This document shows, piece by piece, positions 6,305 to 13,564 of a DNA stretch of 15,474 bases. Below the pieces are notes generated by a model. The model ran no database searches, was not told where the DNA came from, and was given only the letters and a program-made list of their open reading frames with translations. Position numbers and translations under genes: made by a program. The stretch's first letter is position 1. Every line of letters starts with the position of its first letter. The DNA comes from Klebsiella pneumoniae (GTDB lineage Bacteria; Bacteroidota; Bacteroidia; Flavobacteriales; Flavobacteriaceae), in contig CALPPA020000010.1 of NCBI GenBank assembly GCA_943325355.2, positions 1-15,474 on the forward strand, given 5' to 3'.

Positions 6305-7657
6305 ATGAAAGATACAATAAACAGGATTTTAATAAAGAATGCCAAAATTGTAAATGAAGATTCAATTTTTGAAGGTGATGTTTTAATCGAAAATGACTTA
6401 ATTGTCGAAATTTCGGAGAACATTAGTGCTAAATCGTCTCAATGCAAGATTATTGATGCCGAAGGAAATTATTTGATTCCTGGTGCGATTGATGATCAAG
6501 TGCATTTTAGAGAGCCAGGACTTACCCACAAAGGGGACATAGAATCAGAATCAAGAGCTGCGGTTGCGGGAGGAATAACTTCGTTTATAGAACAACCCAA
6601 CACAGTTCCAAATGCAGTAACCCAAGAAATATTAGAAGAAAAATATGTGATTGCATCAAAGAATTCTTATGCGAATTATTCGTTTATGATGGGAGCCACA
6701 AATGACAATTTAGATGAAGTTCTAAAAACAAACCCTAGGAATGTTGCAGGAATAAAAATATTTTTAGGATCCTCTACAGGAAATATGTTGGTTGACAATG
6801 ATGTTGCTTTAGAGAGAATTTTTTCAAGCACTCCTTTACTTATTGCAGTTCATTGTGAGGATGAAGCGACCATCAAAAACAATTTGGAAAAATACAAAGC
6901 CGAGTTTGGTGAAGATATTCCAGTTACTGCACACCATTTAATTCGCAGCGAGGAAGCCTGTTACCTTTCGTCTTCAAAAGCGATTGCGCTTGCTAAGAAA
7001 ACGGGAGCAAGACTACATGTTTTTCATCTTTCTACCGCTAAAGAAATGGATTTGTTTACCAATAAAATTCCTTTAGAAGAAAAGAAAATCACTGCAGAAG
7101 TTTGCATTCATCATTTATGGTTTACCAATGATGATTATGCAACCAAAGGCAATTTGATAAAATGGAATCCTGCAGTGAAAACTGCCAATGACCGAAAAGT
7201 CCTCTGGGAAGCACTTATTGATGGTAGAATCGATGTGATTGCTACAGATCATGCACCACATACTTTGGAGGAAAAAAAGCAAACTTATTCAAAAGCCCCT
7301 TCAGGAGGACCACTCGTTCAGCACGCTGTCGTGGCTATGTTTGAAGCGTTTCATCAGGGAAAAATCAGCATTGAAAAAATTGTTGAAAAAATGTGCCATA
7401 ATCCAGCAAAGATTTTTAAAATCGAAAAGCGTGGTTTTATAAAAGTGGGATATTATGCAGACTTAGTTATCGTGAACCCAGGATTGCCTTGGAGTGTAAA
7501 AAAAGAAAATATTTTGGCTAAATGCGGATGGTCACCATTTGAAGGCTTTACATTTAAATCCAGAATTACCCATACTTTTGTTAACGGACAATTAGTTTAT
7601 TCGGCTTTTAAAGTTAAAGATATTCGAGCTGGAAAACGTTTGTTGTTTAATAGGTAA
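6305..7657 (+). CDS. pyrC: Dihydroorotase (Bacteroidota type)
   Basis: This enzyme interconverts carbamoyl aspartate and dihydroorotate in de novo pyrimidine synthesis. It is a 450-residue amidohydrolase beta-alpha barrel. The usual metal-binding HxH after the first strand is here Asp-Gln-Val-His-Phe-Arg-Glu-Pro-Gly (Gln65, His67), so the first His is Gln. Other expected metal or active-site positions are present: Lys151 in AGIKIFLGSSTG (candidate carboxylated Lys), His183 in AVHCEDE, His238/His241 in LHVFHLSTA, and Asp315 and His317 in ATDHAPHT. I recall DDQVHFREPG as common in Bacteroidota dihydroorotases, so the substitution is probably a lineage feature. The gene starts immediately after the glycosyltransferase stop and ends 6 nt before the next ATG, in the middle of a three-gene operon. 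Confidence 0.94.
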   Translation: MKDTINRILIKNAKIVNEDSIFEGDVLIENDLIVEISENISAKSSQCKIIDAEGNYLIPGAIDDQVHFREPGLTHKGDIESESRAAVAGGITSFIEQPNTVPNAVTQEILEEKYVIASKNSYANYSFMMGATNDNLDEVLKTNPRNVAGIKIFLGSSTGNMLVDNDVALERIFSSTPLLIAVHCEDEATIKNNLEKYKAEFGEDIPVTAHHLIRSEEACYLSSSKAIALAKKTGARLHVFHLSTAKEMDLFTNKIPLEEKKITAEVCIHHLWFTNDDYATKGNLIKWNPAVKTANDRKVLWEALIDGRIDVIATDHAPHTLEEKKQTYSKAPSGGPLVQHAVVAMFEAFHQGKISIEKIVEKMCHNPAKIFKIEKRGFIKVGYYADLVIVNPGLPWSVKKENILAKCGWSPFEGFTFKSRITHTFVNGQLVYSAFKVKDIRAGKRLLFNR

Positions 7658-7663
7658 TAATTT

Positions 7664-8212
7664 ATGCAAATAAAAAAAATACTATTGTTTCTAGTAGTTT
7701 TGTCAATGCTTTTTAGTTGTAAAAAAGAATTGATTAAGACTCCGAATCGTATTATCGAAAAGGATAAAATGGTAGACATTATGTATGATTTAGCACTTTT
7801 AGAAGCCATAAAAATTCAAAATCCAAGTTCATTAGATTCTTTTAAAATAAATTCGAACGACTATATTTTTAAAAAATATAAAATCGATAGCCTTCAATTT
7901 GCCCAAAACAATATTTATTATGCTGCTGATTATAAGGAGTATAAAAAAATGTTTGAAAAAATTAAATCAAGATTAGACAAGAATAAAATCAGTGTCGAAA
8001 AATTGATTAAGGATAATAAGAAAAAAGAAGACTTATTAAAAAAGCAAAAACAAAAACTGAAAATAAAACGTGAAGCAGATTCAATTAAAAAGGTAAAGCA
8101 AGACTTGAAATTAAAAAAAGAGACCGATTCCATAAAAAAAGCAAAAGCACTTAAAGTTTCAAAATCAGCAGATTCGTTGAAGAAAGCAAAGAAAAAGAAT
8201 AAGGTTTTATAA
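7664..8212 (+). CDS. DUF4296 lipoprotein with Lys-rich repetitive tail
   Basis: This is a predicted lipoprotein of unknown function, 182 residues. A short signal peptide ends in the lipobox LFSC, with acylated Cys19 followed by Lys-Lys. The DUF4296 region follows (about residues 25-105), with RIIEKDKMVDIMYDLALLEA at its start and a Tyr-rich FAQNNIYYAADYKEYKKMFEKI segment. From about residue 105 the protein is a highly charged, probably coiled-coil tail with three DSxKK units (ADSIKK, TDSIKK, ADSLKK). It is the last gene of the glycosyltransferase-pyrC operon. Its final 6 nt overlap the 3' end of the convergent epimerase gene. The dihydroorotase-DUF4296 order is, as I recall, common in Flavobacteriia. 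Confidence 0.88.
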   Translation: MQIKKILLFLVVLSMLFSCKKELIKTPNRIIEKDKMVDIMYDLALLEAIKIQNPSSLDSFKINSNDYIFKKYKIDSLQFAQNNIYYAADYKEYKKMFEKIKSRLDKNKISVEKLIKDNKKKEDLLKKQKQKLKIKREADSIKKVKQDLKLKKETDSIKKAKALKVSKSADSLKKAKKKNKVL

Positions 8213-9196
8213 TTTCGAAATAGCTGCAATATACTGATGGATGTCAATTAATTCAGTTCCTAAAGTCTTTTTTATTTTTTCATTTGAATAATAGTTCTTT
8301 GAATATGAAGCTTTCGCTGTTGCCTGATCTAACTTCCTTTTTTGTCCAAAAACAGTCGAAAGAAACCAATCAATTCTGTATGCTATTTCTGCCAATAATG
8401 GGCTTGCGTGAATAGATGGCCTTTTTACATTTAGGGAATCTGCAATAGAATATAACAAGTCCTCATAATCTATATTTTTCGCAATAAGAGTAAATCGTTC
8501 ATTTGAATAATTGCTTTTCATCAATTCTGCAGCAATTCGAACTACATCAGGAACTGCAATAAATCCAGTAACACCTTTGGTGTAAAATGACAATCCGCTA
8601 GACACTCTCTTGAAAAGTATTCCACTTCCTTGTTCCCAAAAACCCGGTCCCAATATAACCCCAGGATTTAGAATCACTGTTTCTAACCCTTCTTGTTGTC
8701 CCCGCCAAATTTCCATCTCAGCACCATATTTTGAAATAGCATAATCGCTATGTGGCATCTCGGGATTCCATTCTGATTCTTCTGTTATGATTTTTTCATT
8801 TGCTGCTAAGTCGCCAAGGGCTGAAATTGAGCTCAGGAAACAAAGTTTTTTTATGTTTTTGGCAACACAAAAATTGACAATATTTGCCGTTCCTTCAATA
8901 TTAATTTTCCGAAGTAAATTTTCATCTTTTTGATTAAAGGAAATCAAAGCGGCGCAATGATAGACGTATTCCACGTTTTCGAAAGCAATTTCTAGGGATG
9001 GAATATCAATAATATCAGCTTGAATCCAATCTACTTTTTCGAATAACAATTCTTTATTATACAACGAAAATAGTGATTTTGTTTTCTTGATTGTTGCTCC
9101 ATTTCGATAAATTGCACGAACAGAATCGCCATTTTCAACTAAATGAAGTAATAGATGTGCGCCGACTAAACCTGTTCCTCCTGTGACTAAAACCAT
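8207..9196 (-). CDS. NAD(P)-dependent epimerase/dehydratase, extended SDR family
   Basis: This is a Rossmann-fold oxidoreductase or epimerase; its substrate is not identifiable from sequence. The 329 residues show the nucleotide-binding GGTGLVG at residues 6-12, the adenine-side acidic residue in ADIID (60-64), the CAALISF segment (81-87), LSSISALG with catalytic Ser (121-128), and YAISK with catalytic Tyr152 and Lys156. The C-terminal half (from about 170) carries NPGVILGPGFW. In length and motifs it resembles the dihydroflavonol-reductase-like and nucleoside-sugar epimerase branch. It converges on DUF4296 with a 6-bp overlap and no terminator between. It is divergent from tyrS. The ATG at 9196 is only 4 nt from a -7 element, so its mRNA is predicted to be leaderless. 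Confidence 0.92.
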   Translation of the reverse strand: MVLVTGGTGLVGAHLLLHLVENGDSVRAIYRNGATIKKTKSLFSLYNKELLFEKVDWIQADIIDIPSLEIAFENVEYVYHCAALISFNQKDENLLRKINIEGTANIVNFCVAKNIKKLCFLSSISALGDLAANEKIITEESEWNPEMPHSDYAISKYGAEMEIWRGQQEGLETVILNPGVILGPGFWEQGSGILFKRVSSGLSFYTKGVTGFIAVPDVVRIAAELMKSNYSNERFTLIAKNIDYEDLLYSIADSLNVKRPSIHASPLLAEIAYRIDWFLSTVFGQKRKLDQATAKASYSKNYYSNEKIKKTLGTELIDIHQYIAAISKL

Positions 9197-9200
9197 AAAA

Positions 9201-9208
9201 CAAAATTA
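9201..9208 (-). promoter_or_regulatory. -7 promoter element of the epimerase gene, 4 nt from the ATG
   Basis: The minus strand reads TAATTTTG, an exact TAnnTTTG match, followed by only four T residues before ATG. It coincides with the first unit of the heptad array at 9202-9229. Given the usual distance from this element to the transcription start, the mRNA should begin at or next to the start codon. Confidence 0.5.
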
Positions 9209-9229
9209 CGAATTACAAATTATGAATTG
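9202..9229. repeat. Heptad tandem array (CRAATTA type) in the epimerase-tyrS promoter region
   Basis: Four consecutive 7-bp units read AAAATTA, CGAATTA, CAAATTA and TGAATTG. On the minus strand the units read TAATTTG or TAATTCG, close to the -7 consensus. A separate 6-bp-period stretch (TCATTG) follows at about 9257-9268. Confidence 0.72.
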
Positions 9230-9259
9230 CTATTTTTATTTTACAAATTGAAATTGTCA

Positions 9260-9289
9260 TTGTCATTGCTTTTTGAATTGTTATATTTG
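9260..9289 (+). promoter_or_regulatory. Promoter of tyrS (TTG-N19-TATATTTG)
   Basis: The -7 element TATATTTG (9282-9289) matches TAnnTTTG exactly. TTG at 9260-9262 lies 19 nt upstream, within the normal range for the -33 element. The leader to the ATG at 9307 is about 12-17 nt. This is the most complete promoter in the window. Confidence 0.65.
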
Positions 9290-9306
9290 CCAAAATTGAT
9301 TTTAAG

Positions 9307-10599
9307 ATGAAGAATTTTATTGAAGAAGTGACTTGGAGAGGAATGCTCCACGATGTTATGCCAGGCACAGAGGAACATTTGATGGAAGAAATGCGTGTGG
9401 CATATGTAGGAATTGACCCAACGGCAGATTCATTGCATATAGGACATTTGGTTGGCGTGATGTTGTTGAAACATTTTCAATTATCTGGACATAAACCATT
9501 AGCTTTAGTGGGTGGAGCAACAGGAATGATTGGTGATCCATCCGGAAAATCGAATGAAAGAAATTTATTGGATGAAACCACTTTACGTCACAATCAGGAA
9601 GCCATAAAAGTACAATTATCCCGTTTTTTAGACTTTACTTCGGATGCTGCTAATGCTGCGGAGTTGGTGAATAATTACGACTGGATGAAGAACTTTTCAT
9701 TTCTAGATTTCATTCGTGATGTGGGCAAGCATATTACCGTGAATTATATGATGGCAAAAGATTCTGTAAAGAAACGCTTGTCTTCTGAAGCTGCCGAAGG
9801 GATGTCATTTACGGAGTTTACCTATCAATTGGTTCAAGGATACGACTTTTTACATTTGTACAGAGAAAAAAAATGTACACTTCAAATGGGAGGAAGTGAT
9901 CAATGGGGAAATATTACTACAGGAACCGAGTTAGTGCGCAGAATAGCTGCTGGAAAAGCGTATGCGTTGACTTGTCCATTGATTACAAAAGCGGACGGAA
10001 CAAAGTTTGGAAAATCAGAAGGCGGAAATATTTGGTTAGATGCAGTTAGAACTTCACCTTACAAATTTTACCAATATTGGTTGAATACTTCAGATGTTGA
10101 TGCCGAAAAATATATCAAGATTTTTACGTTTATTTCGAAAGAGGAAATCGAGGTTTTAACCGAAAAACATAGAGAAACGCCACATTTGCGATTGTTGCAA
10201 AAACGTTTGGCCGAAGAAATTACAGTTATGGTTCATTCTTCAGCAGATTTAGAAAATGCGATTCAAGCCTCTAATATCTTGTTCGGGAATTCTACTTCTG
10301 ATGATTTGAAACAATTAGATGAAGCTACTTTTTTGGATGTTTTTGATGGCGTTCCTCAAGCTGAAATTGCAAAATCTGAAATAGAATCTGGAATAAATAT
10401 TGTAGATGTTCTAAACGAAAAAACAGGATTTCTAAAATCGAATGGAGAGGCAAGACGTGCCTTGACAGCCAATTCTATTTCAGTAAACAAGGAAAAAGTA
10501 ACCGAAGAATTCGTACTATCGACCAAAGATTTAATCAACAACCAATTTGTATTATTGCAAAGCGGAAAGAAAAATTATTTTGTGATTAGATTGGTCTAA
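9307..10599 (+). CDS. tyrS: Tyrosyl-tRNA synthetase
   Basis: This enzyme charges tRNA-Tyr with tyrosine in the cytoplasm and is a class I synthetase of the bacterial TyrS type. The 430-residue length is normal. Visible motifs are the tyrosine-pocket start [14 protein letters not shown] with HIGH at residues 44-47, [13 protein letters not shown] (69-81), the conserved QGYDFLHL and GGSDQWGNI (195-203), and KFGKS at 233-237, which is the KMSKS equivalent. A C-terminal S4 RNA-binding domain (about 365-425) has [13 protein letters not shown]. The ATG at 9307 follows an AT-rich leader and a good promoter. It is monocistronic, divergent from the epimerase and convergent with the LuxE-like gene. Confidence 0.98.
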   Translation: MKNFIEEVTWRGMLHDVMPGTEEHLMEEMRVAYVGIDPTADSLHIGHLVGVMLLKHFQLSGHKPLALVGGATGMIGDPSGKSNERNLLDETTLRHNQEAIKVQLSRFLDFTSDAANAAELVNNYDWMKNFSFLDFIRDVGKHITVNYMMAKDSVKKRLSSEAAEGMSFTEFTYQLVQGYDFLHLYREKKCTLQMGGSDQWGNITTGTELVRRIAAGKAYALTCPLITKADGTKFGKSEGGNIWLDAVRTSPYKFYQYWLNTSDVDAEKYIKIFTFISKEEIEVLTEKHRETPHLRLLQKRLAEEITVMVHSSADLENAIQASNILFGNSTSDDLKQLDEATFLDVFDGVPQAEIAKSEIESGINIVDVLNEKTGFLKSNGEARRALTANSISVNKEKVTEEFVLSTKDLINNQFVLLQSGKKNYFVIRLV

Positions 10600-10719
10600 A
10601 CGCAAAGTTTTAAAGGTTTTTCGCAAAGAAAACAAAGTAAGTTTTTTGTAAATTATTTTTCGTGAACTTTACTTCGTCCGTTCGCAAAGCTCGGGTGTGC
10701 TTTCTTCGTGTCTTTATGG
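10600..10719. repeat. Intergenic repeat-like spacer rich in CGCAAAG
   Basis: The 120-nt spacer between convergent tyrS and the LuxE-like gene contains CGCAAAG three times (near 10601, 10622 and 10683), plus ACAAAG and related degenerate copies. Its right part is less AT-rich than the other spacers. It resembles the degenerate CGCAAAG/CTTTGCG interspersed sequences that I recall between Flavobacterium genes. Imperfect pairing between AAAGTAAGTT and AACTTTACTT could form a weak bidirectional terminator, but no clean terminator is seen. Confidence 0.45.
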
Positions 10720-11700
10720 TTAAATTACCATCAAGTTACAACCTCGAATATCGCTGTTATCAAAACGTCCCAAAACCTCGAAAGAGCTATTGGGATTTTT
10801 TTTACCCAAATCCTGTGTAGCAATAAAGGAACACGAATTGATGTTAGCCAAATCAATTACGTTTATTCCGCCTGATTTTCCTTCACCAACATAAGTCATA
10901 GCATCTTCGGTATCACGAATAAGGATTTGCATCCAAGACGGGCATTCAAAAACACCATTTTCCAACGAATAAGCTTGCGACAATAATTCAGTCATTCCAT
11001 ATTCAGAATGGATGGCTGCGACGCCAAAACCTTGGCAAAGTTGTTCGTGCAATTCTTCGCGAATTATTTCTTTTCTTTTCCCCTTCATTCCCCCCGTTTC
11101 CATTATAATAGTATTTTTCAATTGAAATTTTTTACTTTCAATTAAATCTAACAAAGCATAAGTAACACCTATCAAAATCACGTTTTGTCCCGAATTATCC
11201 AATCGGATTAATTTTTCGATTAATTCTTTGTGATTGTGAAGATAAAACCCGCTTTCAGGATTGTTGGTCATTTTGATCAAATCTTCAACCATATAAATCA
11301 AGGAAGAACCTTCGCGTTCCAAATAGGATGGAAGCAATGCCAAAACAACATAATCCTCGATGTTACCGTAGAATTGGGAAAATCCTTTTCTATAACTTTC
11401 TTCATATAAAGTAATATCGGTAACGAAATGCTTACTTGTTACCATTCCTGTTGTTCCGCTGCTGGTAAAGGTTTCTTGAACAGTATTTGAACTAGAAACC
11501 ACTTTATGACTTTTAAAAAACTGTATAGGCAAAAATGGAATTTGTTCTAATGATTTCACTTTTTGAATATTGGTTTTTAGAAAATCACAAAAAACTCTAT
11601 ATACAAAATTGTTTTCGTATTGATAACGAAATACTTTGAGTGCAATTTTTTCAAATTGCTTTTGGCTAGAAATGGTAAATATGTCGGGAGTAAGATTCAA
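10720..11700 (-). CDS. LuxE-like acyl-protein synthetase / acyl transferase
   Basis: This is an ANL-superfamily (AMP-forming) protein related to LuxE, which activates a fatty acid and holds it as an acyl group; its physiological substrate here is unknown. The 326 residues include the phosphate-binding loop TSSGTTG at 79-85, METGGMKGKR (200-209), and HSEYGMTELLSQAY (231-244), the A5-type motif with Glu for adenylate binding. It is shorter than full acyl-CoA synthetases because the C-terminal lid domain is absent, as in LuxE. No luciferase or reductase genes (luxA-D) are nearby, so a bioluminescence role is not implied. The start at 11700 is 14 nt from a -7 element that directly abuts the IS remnant. 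It is monocistronic as far as visible. Confidence 0.87.
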   Translation of the reverse strand: MNLTPDIFTISSQKQFEKIALKVFRYQYENNFVYRVFCDFLKTNIQKVKSLEQIPFLPIQFFKSHKVVSSSNTVQETFTSSGTTGMVTSKHFVTDITLYEESYRKGFSQFYGNIEDYVVLALLPSYLEREGSSLIYMVEDLIKMTNNPESGFYLHNHKELIEKLIRLDNSGQNVILIGVTYALLDLIESKKFQLKNTIIMETGGMKGKRKEIIREELHEQLCQGFGVAAIHSEYGMTELLSQAYSLENGVFECPSWMQILIRDTEDAMTYVGEGKSGGINVIDLANINSCSFIATQDLGKKNPNSSFEVLGRFDNSDIRGCNLMVI

Positions 11701-11714
11701 GAATTGTTTTTATG

Positions 11715-11722
11715 CAAAAGTA
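11715..11722 (-). promoter_or_regulatory. -7 promoter element of the LuxE-like gene, adjacent to the IS end
   Basis: The minus strand reads TACTTTTG, an exact TAnnTTTG match, 14 nt from the start codon. The base immediately upstream (11723) is the predicted terminal base of the IS remnant, so any -33 element must now come from the IS end. I see no TTG at the expected distance there. Confidence 0.5.
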
Positions 11723-11747
11723 TGACTAGTCCTAAATAATCGATACA
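11723..11747 (+). repeat. IS terminal inverted repeat, orfB side
   Basis: It starts TGACTAGTCCTAAAT and pairs with 12689-12713 as an inverted repeat, 18 of 25 positions matching. It begins directly beside the -7 element of the LuxE-like gene. Confidence 0.65.
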
Positions 11748-11771
11748 GATTATTAGACAAAAATAGATAAA

Positions 11772-12241
11772 TTAAACAGCATCAAAAACGTTTTTGATAC
11801 TGTTTTTAGTTTTATAGCTTTTCATTATTATTTTACTTTGCTCGTGCATTTGATTCGGAGTTAGCATATGGTTTGATAAATGAGGTCTTTTTTCATTATA
11901 AATATCCACAGTTTCGTTTATTATTTGTTTCATAACAGGTAAGTCTTAATTGTATTTATCAATCTAGAACTATTGTTTTAAAACTCCATTTATTTTCTCT
12001 GCTACAGCATTTTCATATGGGTCTGAGTTTTGAGTCATACTGGGTTGTATCTGTTTTTTAGTGTTTTTAAATCCTTACCTAACAAATAAAATAGTTTTTT
12101 GGCTCCAATTCTTGGCATTTTCGCCCTGACTTCCAAAATCATTTTCACCACTAATTGTGCTTTATCTTGTTTAATAAGTCGGCGTTTTATTCTTCGATAG
12201 TAAACCTGTCAATCTATCCCGAACAAAGTACAGGCAAACAT
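11772..12241 (-). pseudogene. IS3-family transposase OrfB (rve/DDE integrase), decayed and internally deleted
   Basis: It begins at an ATG overlapping the orfA stop as TAATG (12243-12239). The N-terminal piece (12241 to about 12053) reads MFACTLFGID, a TGA at 12209-12211, then QVYYRRIKRRLIKQ and PRIGAKKLFYLL, typical of IS3 OrfB. At about 12050 the reading frame shifts and jumps to the C-terminal part, with SMTQNSDPYENAVAEKINGV, which includes the last catalytic Glu of DDE. This is followed by in-frame TAG (11970-11972), TAG (11964-11966) and TAA (11946-11948), then a tail with YNEKRPHLS and the stop at 11772-11774. The middle of the protein, which should hold both catalytic Asp residues, is missing (roughly 130-150 residues judged against a 280-residue OrfB). 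It cannot be functional. Confidence 0.88.
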
Positions 12242-12650
12242 TAGTGTTTATTGTTGTTCTTCTTTAAAATGGTCGATTGTTCTGGTGATGAGTTTTTTCG
12301 TATGTCGATTTGATATTCTTTTTCTGCAATATCAATCATCATATCAAAAATGATTGCTTTCTTATCGGCAACATAAGCTTGTTGCTCTAAAAAAGTTTTC
12401 TGCTTTTCTAGAAGCTTAACTTTGGCTTCAAGTTCCATTATTTTTTACTCAGGTGACTTAGACATACTAAATGGTGTTTGGTTTTCTCAATCAAAATCAC
12501 CAAATTTTATCAACCATTGTACAATTGTGGAACGTGTTTGAATTGCATATTCTTTTTTAACCCGAGAAATAGTGGTTAGTCCTTGTTCTATCTCGTGGAC
12601 AATTTGTAATTTAAAAGACATTGTATAGTCTTTCGGGGTGCGCTTAACAT
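12241..12650 (-). pseudogene. IS3-family transposase OrfA, two nonsense codons
   Basis: This is a helix-turn-helix DNA-binding subunit of an IS3-type transposase. The frame reads KRTPKDYTMSFKLQIVHEIE and STIVQWLIKFGDFD, then TGA (12487-12489, at the place of an expected Trp), then ENQTPFSMSKSPE, then TAA (expected Gln), then a leucine-zipper-like half from MELEAKVKLLEKQK to the stop at 12241. Both stops are in one continuous frame. The likely original ATG (12648-12650) is one base out of frame with the rest, suggesting a 1-nt deletion just after it. The overall order and motifs match IS3 OrfA. Confidence 0.87.
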
Positions 12651-12688
12651 ATCGACTTTGCTGAAGGTTCTCCTTAACGATAAATTTG

Positions 12689-12713
12689 TGTATTGCTATT
12701 TCAGGACAAGACA
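12689..12713 (-). repeat. IS terminal inverted repeat, orfA side
   Basis: Read on the minus strand from 12713 it starts TGTCTTGTCCTGAAATAG and matches the other end at 18 of 25 positions. It lies about 40 nt upstream of the presumed orfA start. Confidence 0.65.
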
Positions 12714-12803
12714 AAATTCTAAAATGTAATTTAAGAAAATGAAGTAGATGTTTATTGTTTAAATTGTGTTTTAAAAATATATTTATGTTTAAAAATAATT
12801 AAC

Positions 12804-13520
12804 TTAGTTTTGGTATGTATTATATTCTAAGTTTTCACTGTTTATTTTGATTACTTTTTTCTTTTTCCGAATCTTTTCCTTGATTACAGATGTTTCAGGA
12901 TAGTTTTTATAACTAATTATTTTCCCCGGATTACCCACAACCTTAGCTCCGTCAGGAATATCGTTTATTACTACTGTACCCGCTCCAATGGTACACCACT
13001 TTCCAATTTTCACCCCTGGAATTACAATAGCTCCTGAACCTAAATGAGACCCTAAACCAATGCTTATGTTACCTGATAAGGTAACGTTTGGTGAGATATA
13101 TACAAAATCATCTATACTACAGTCGTGTTCTATTACGGCTGCCGTGTTAATAATAACATTGTTTCCTATTATTGCATGCGCATTGATAATCGCTGAACGC
13201 ATGACTACGGTTCCTATTCCCACAGTTGCTGATGTAGAAACATAAGCCGATTTATCTACACTTCTGAAAAAATTATAATCGCTAAATCTCGAGCTAATAT
13301 TTTTCCTTATGTGATTATTTCCAATGGCAATAATCAAAGCAACATCTGCTGCGGGTTTAACAATTTCATTAGAGTTAAATATTGGTATTAAACCAAAGTT
13401 ATCACTGTTTGGCGCATCATCATAAAATGCTTCAATTTTGCAATTCGTATTAGCCACCAATTCGGTAATTACTTTCCTATGTCCACTGGCTCCAAAAATA
13501 TATAGCTTTCTATTTTCCAT
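12804..13520 (-). CDS. NeuD/PglD-type sugar acyltransferase (left-handed beta-helix)
   Basis: It is predicted to acetylate an amino-sugar nucleotide or sugar residue for a surface glycan. The 238 residues have an N-terminal Rossmann-like UDP-sugar-binding domain with FGASGHRKV (residues 9-17) and a C-terminal left-handed beta-helix of hexapeptide repeats (about 93-195). The catalytic His is His132 in INTAAVIEHDC, and the acetyl-CoA-binding end is IGAGTVVINDIPDGAKVVGNPGK. The Arg in GHRKV replaces the small residue usually found there. A Lys-rich tail (about 205-238) extends past the helix. It is the last gene of the polysaccharide block, 44 nt after the GT4 gene, with the IS remnant beyond. 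The product could be bacillosamine-type or sialic-acid-type; I cannot decide. Confidence 0.9.
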   Translation of the reverse strand: MENRKLYIFGASGHRKVITELVANTNCKIEAFYDDAPNSDNFGLIPIFNSNEIVKPAADVALIIAIGNNHIRKNISSRFSDYNFFRSVDKSAYVSTSATVGIGTVVMRSAIINAHAIIGNNVIINTAAVIEHDCSIDDFVYISPNVTLSGNISIGLGSHLGSGAIVIPGVKIGKWCTIGAGTVVINDIPDGAKVVGNPGKIISYKNYPETSVIKEKIRKKKKVIKINSENLEYNTYQN

Positions 13521-13564
13521 AAAAATGGTTTTCTATTGTTTCATCGTTTGTGGTATCAATACCC

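Larger units (their letters stand above)
11723..12713 (-). mobile_element. Degenerate IS3-family insertion sequence, about 1 kb
   Basis: The element contains remains of a two-gene IS3-type transposase (orfA then orfB, minus strand). Its ends match as imperfect terminal inverted repeats: 12713-12689 read on the minus strand and 11723-11747 on the plus strand agree at 18 of 25 positions without gaps, both starting TG and sharing GTCCT. At 991 bp it is clearly shorter than intact relatives (about 1.3-1.5 kb), in line with an internal deletion in orfB. Both genes carry in-frame stops, so it is not autonomous. No target-site duplication was found. It separates the conserved gene block from the polysaccharide block. 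Confidence 0.85.

Noticed and set aside
7930..8247. Phe-rich 105-codon minus-strand frame over the DUF4296 tail
   Set aside because: Its Phe/Ser content is just the antisense reading of Lys-rich codons; it also runs into the epimerase gene in another frame.
12712..12714. TTG as start of orfA
   Set aside because: It lies at the IS tip itself; the family-conserved N-terminus (KRTPKDY) begins about 60 nt later.
11719..12717. Target-site duplication flanking the IS remnant
   Set aside because: The 3-4 bases outside each predicted end (AGTA on the left, AAAT on the right) do not match; the duplication has decayed or a boundary is off.
13552..13563. GGTAT-CA-ATACC palindrome between the GT4 and NeuD genes
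   Set aside because: A 5-bp stem with a 2-nt loop and no T-run after it on the transcribed strand; too small to call a terminator or operator.
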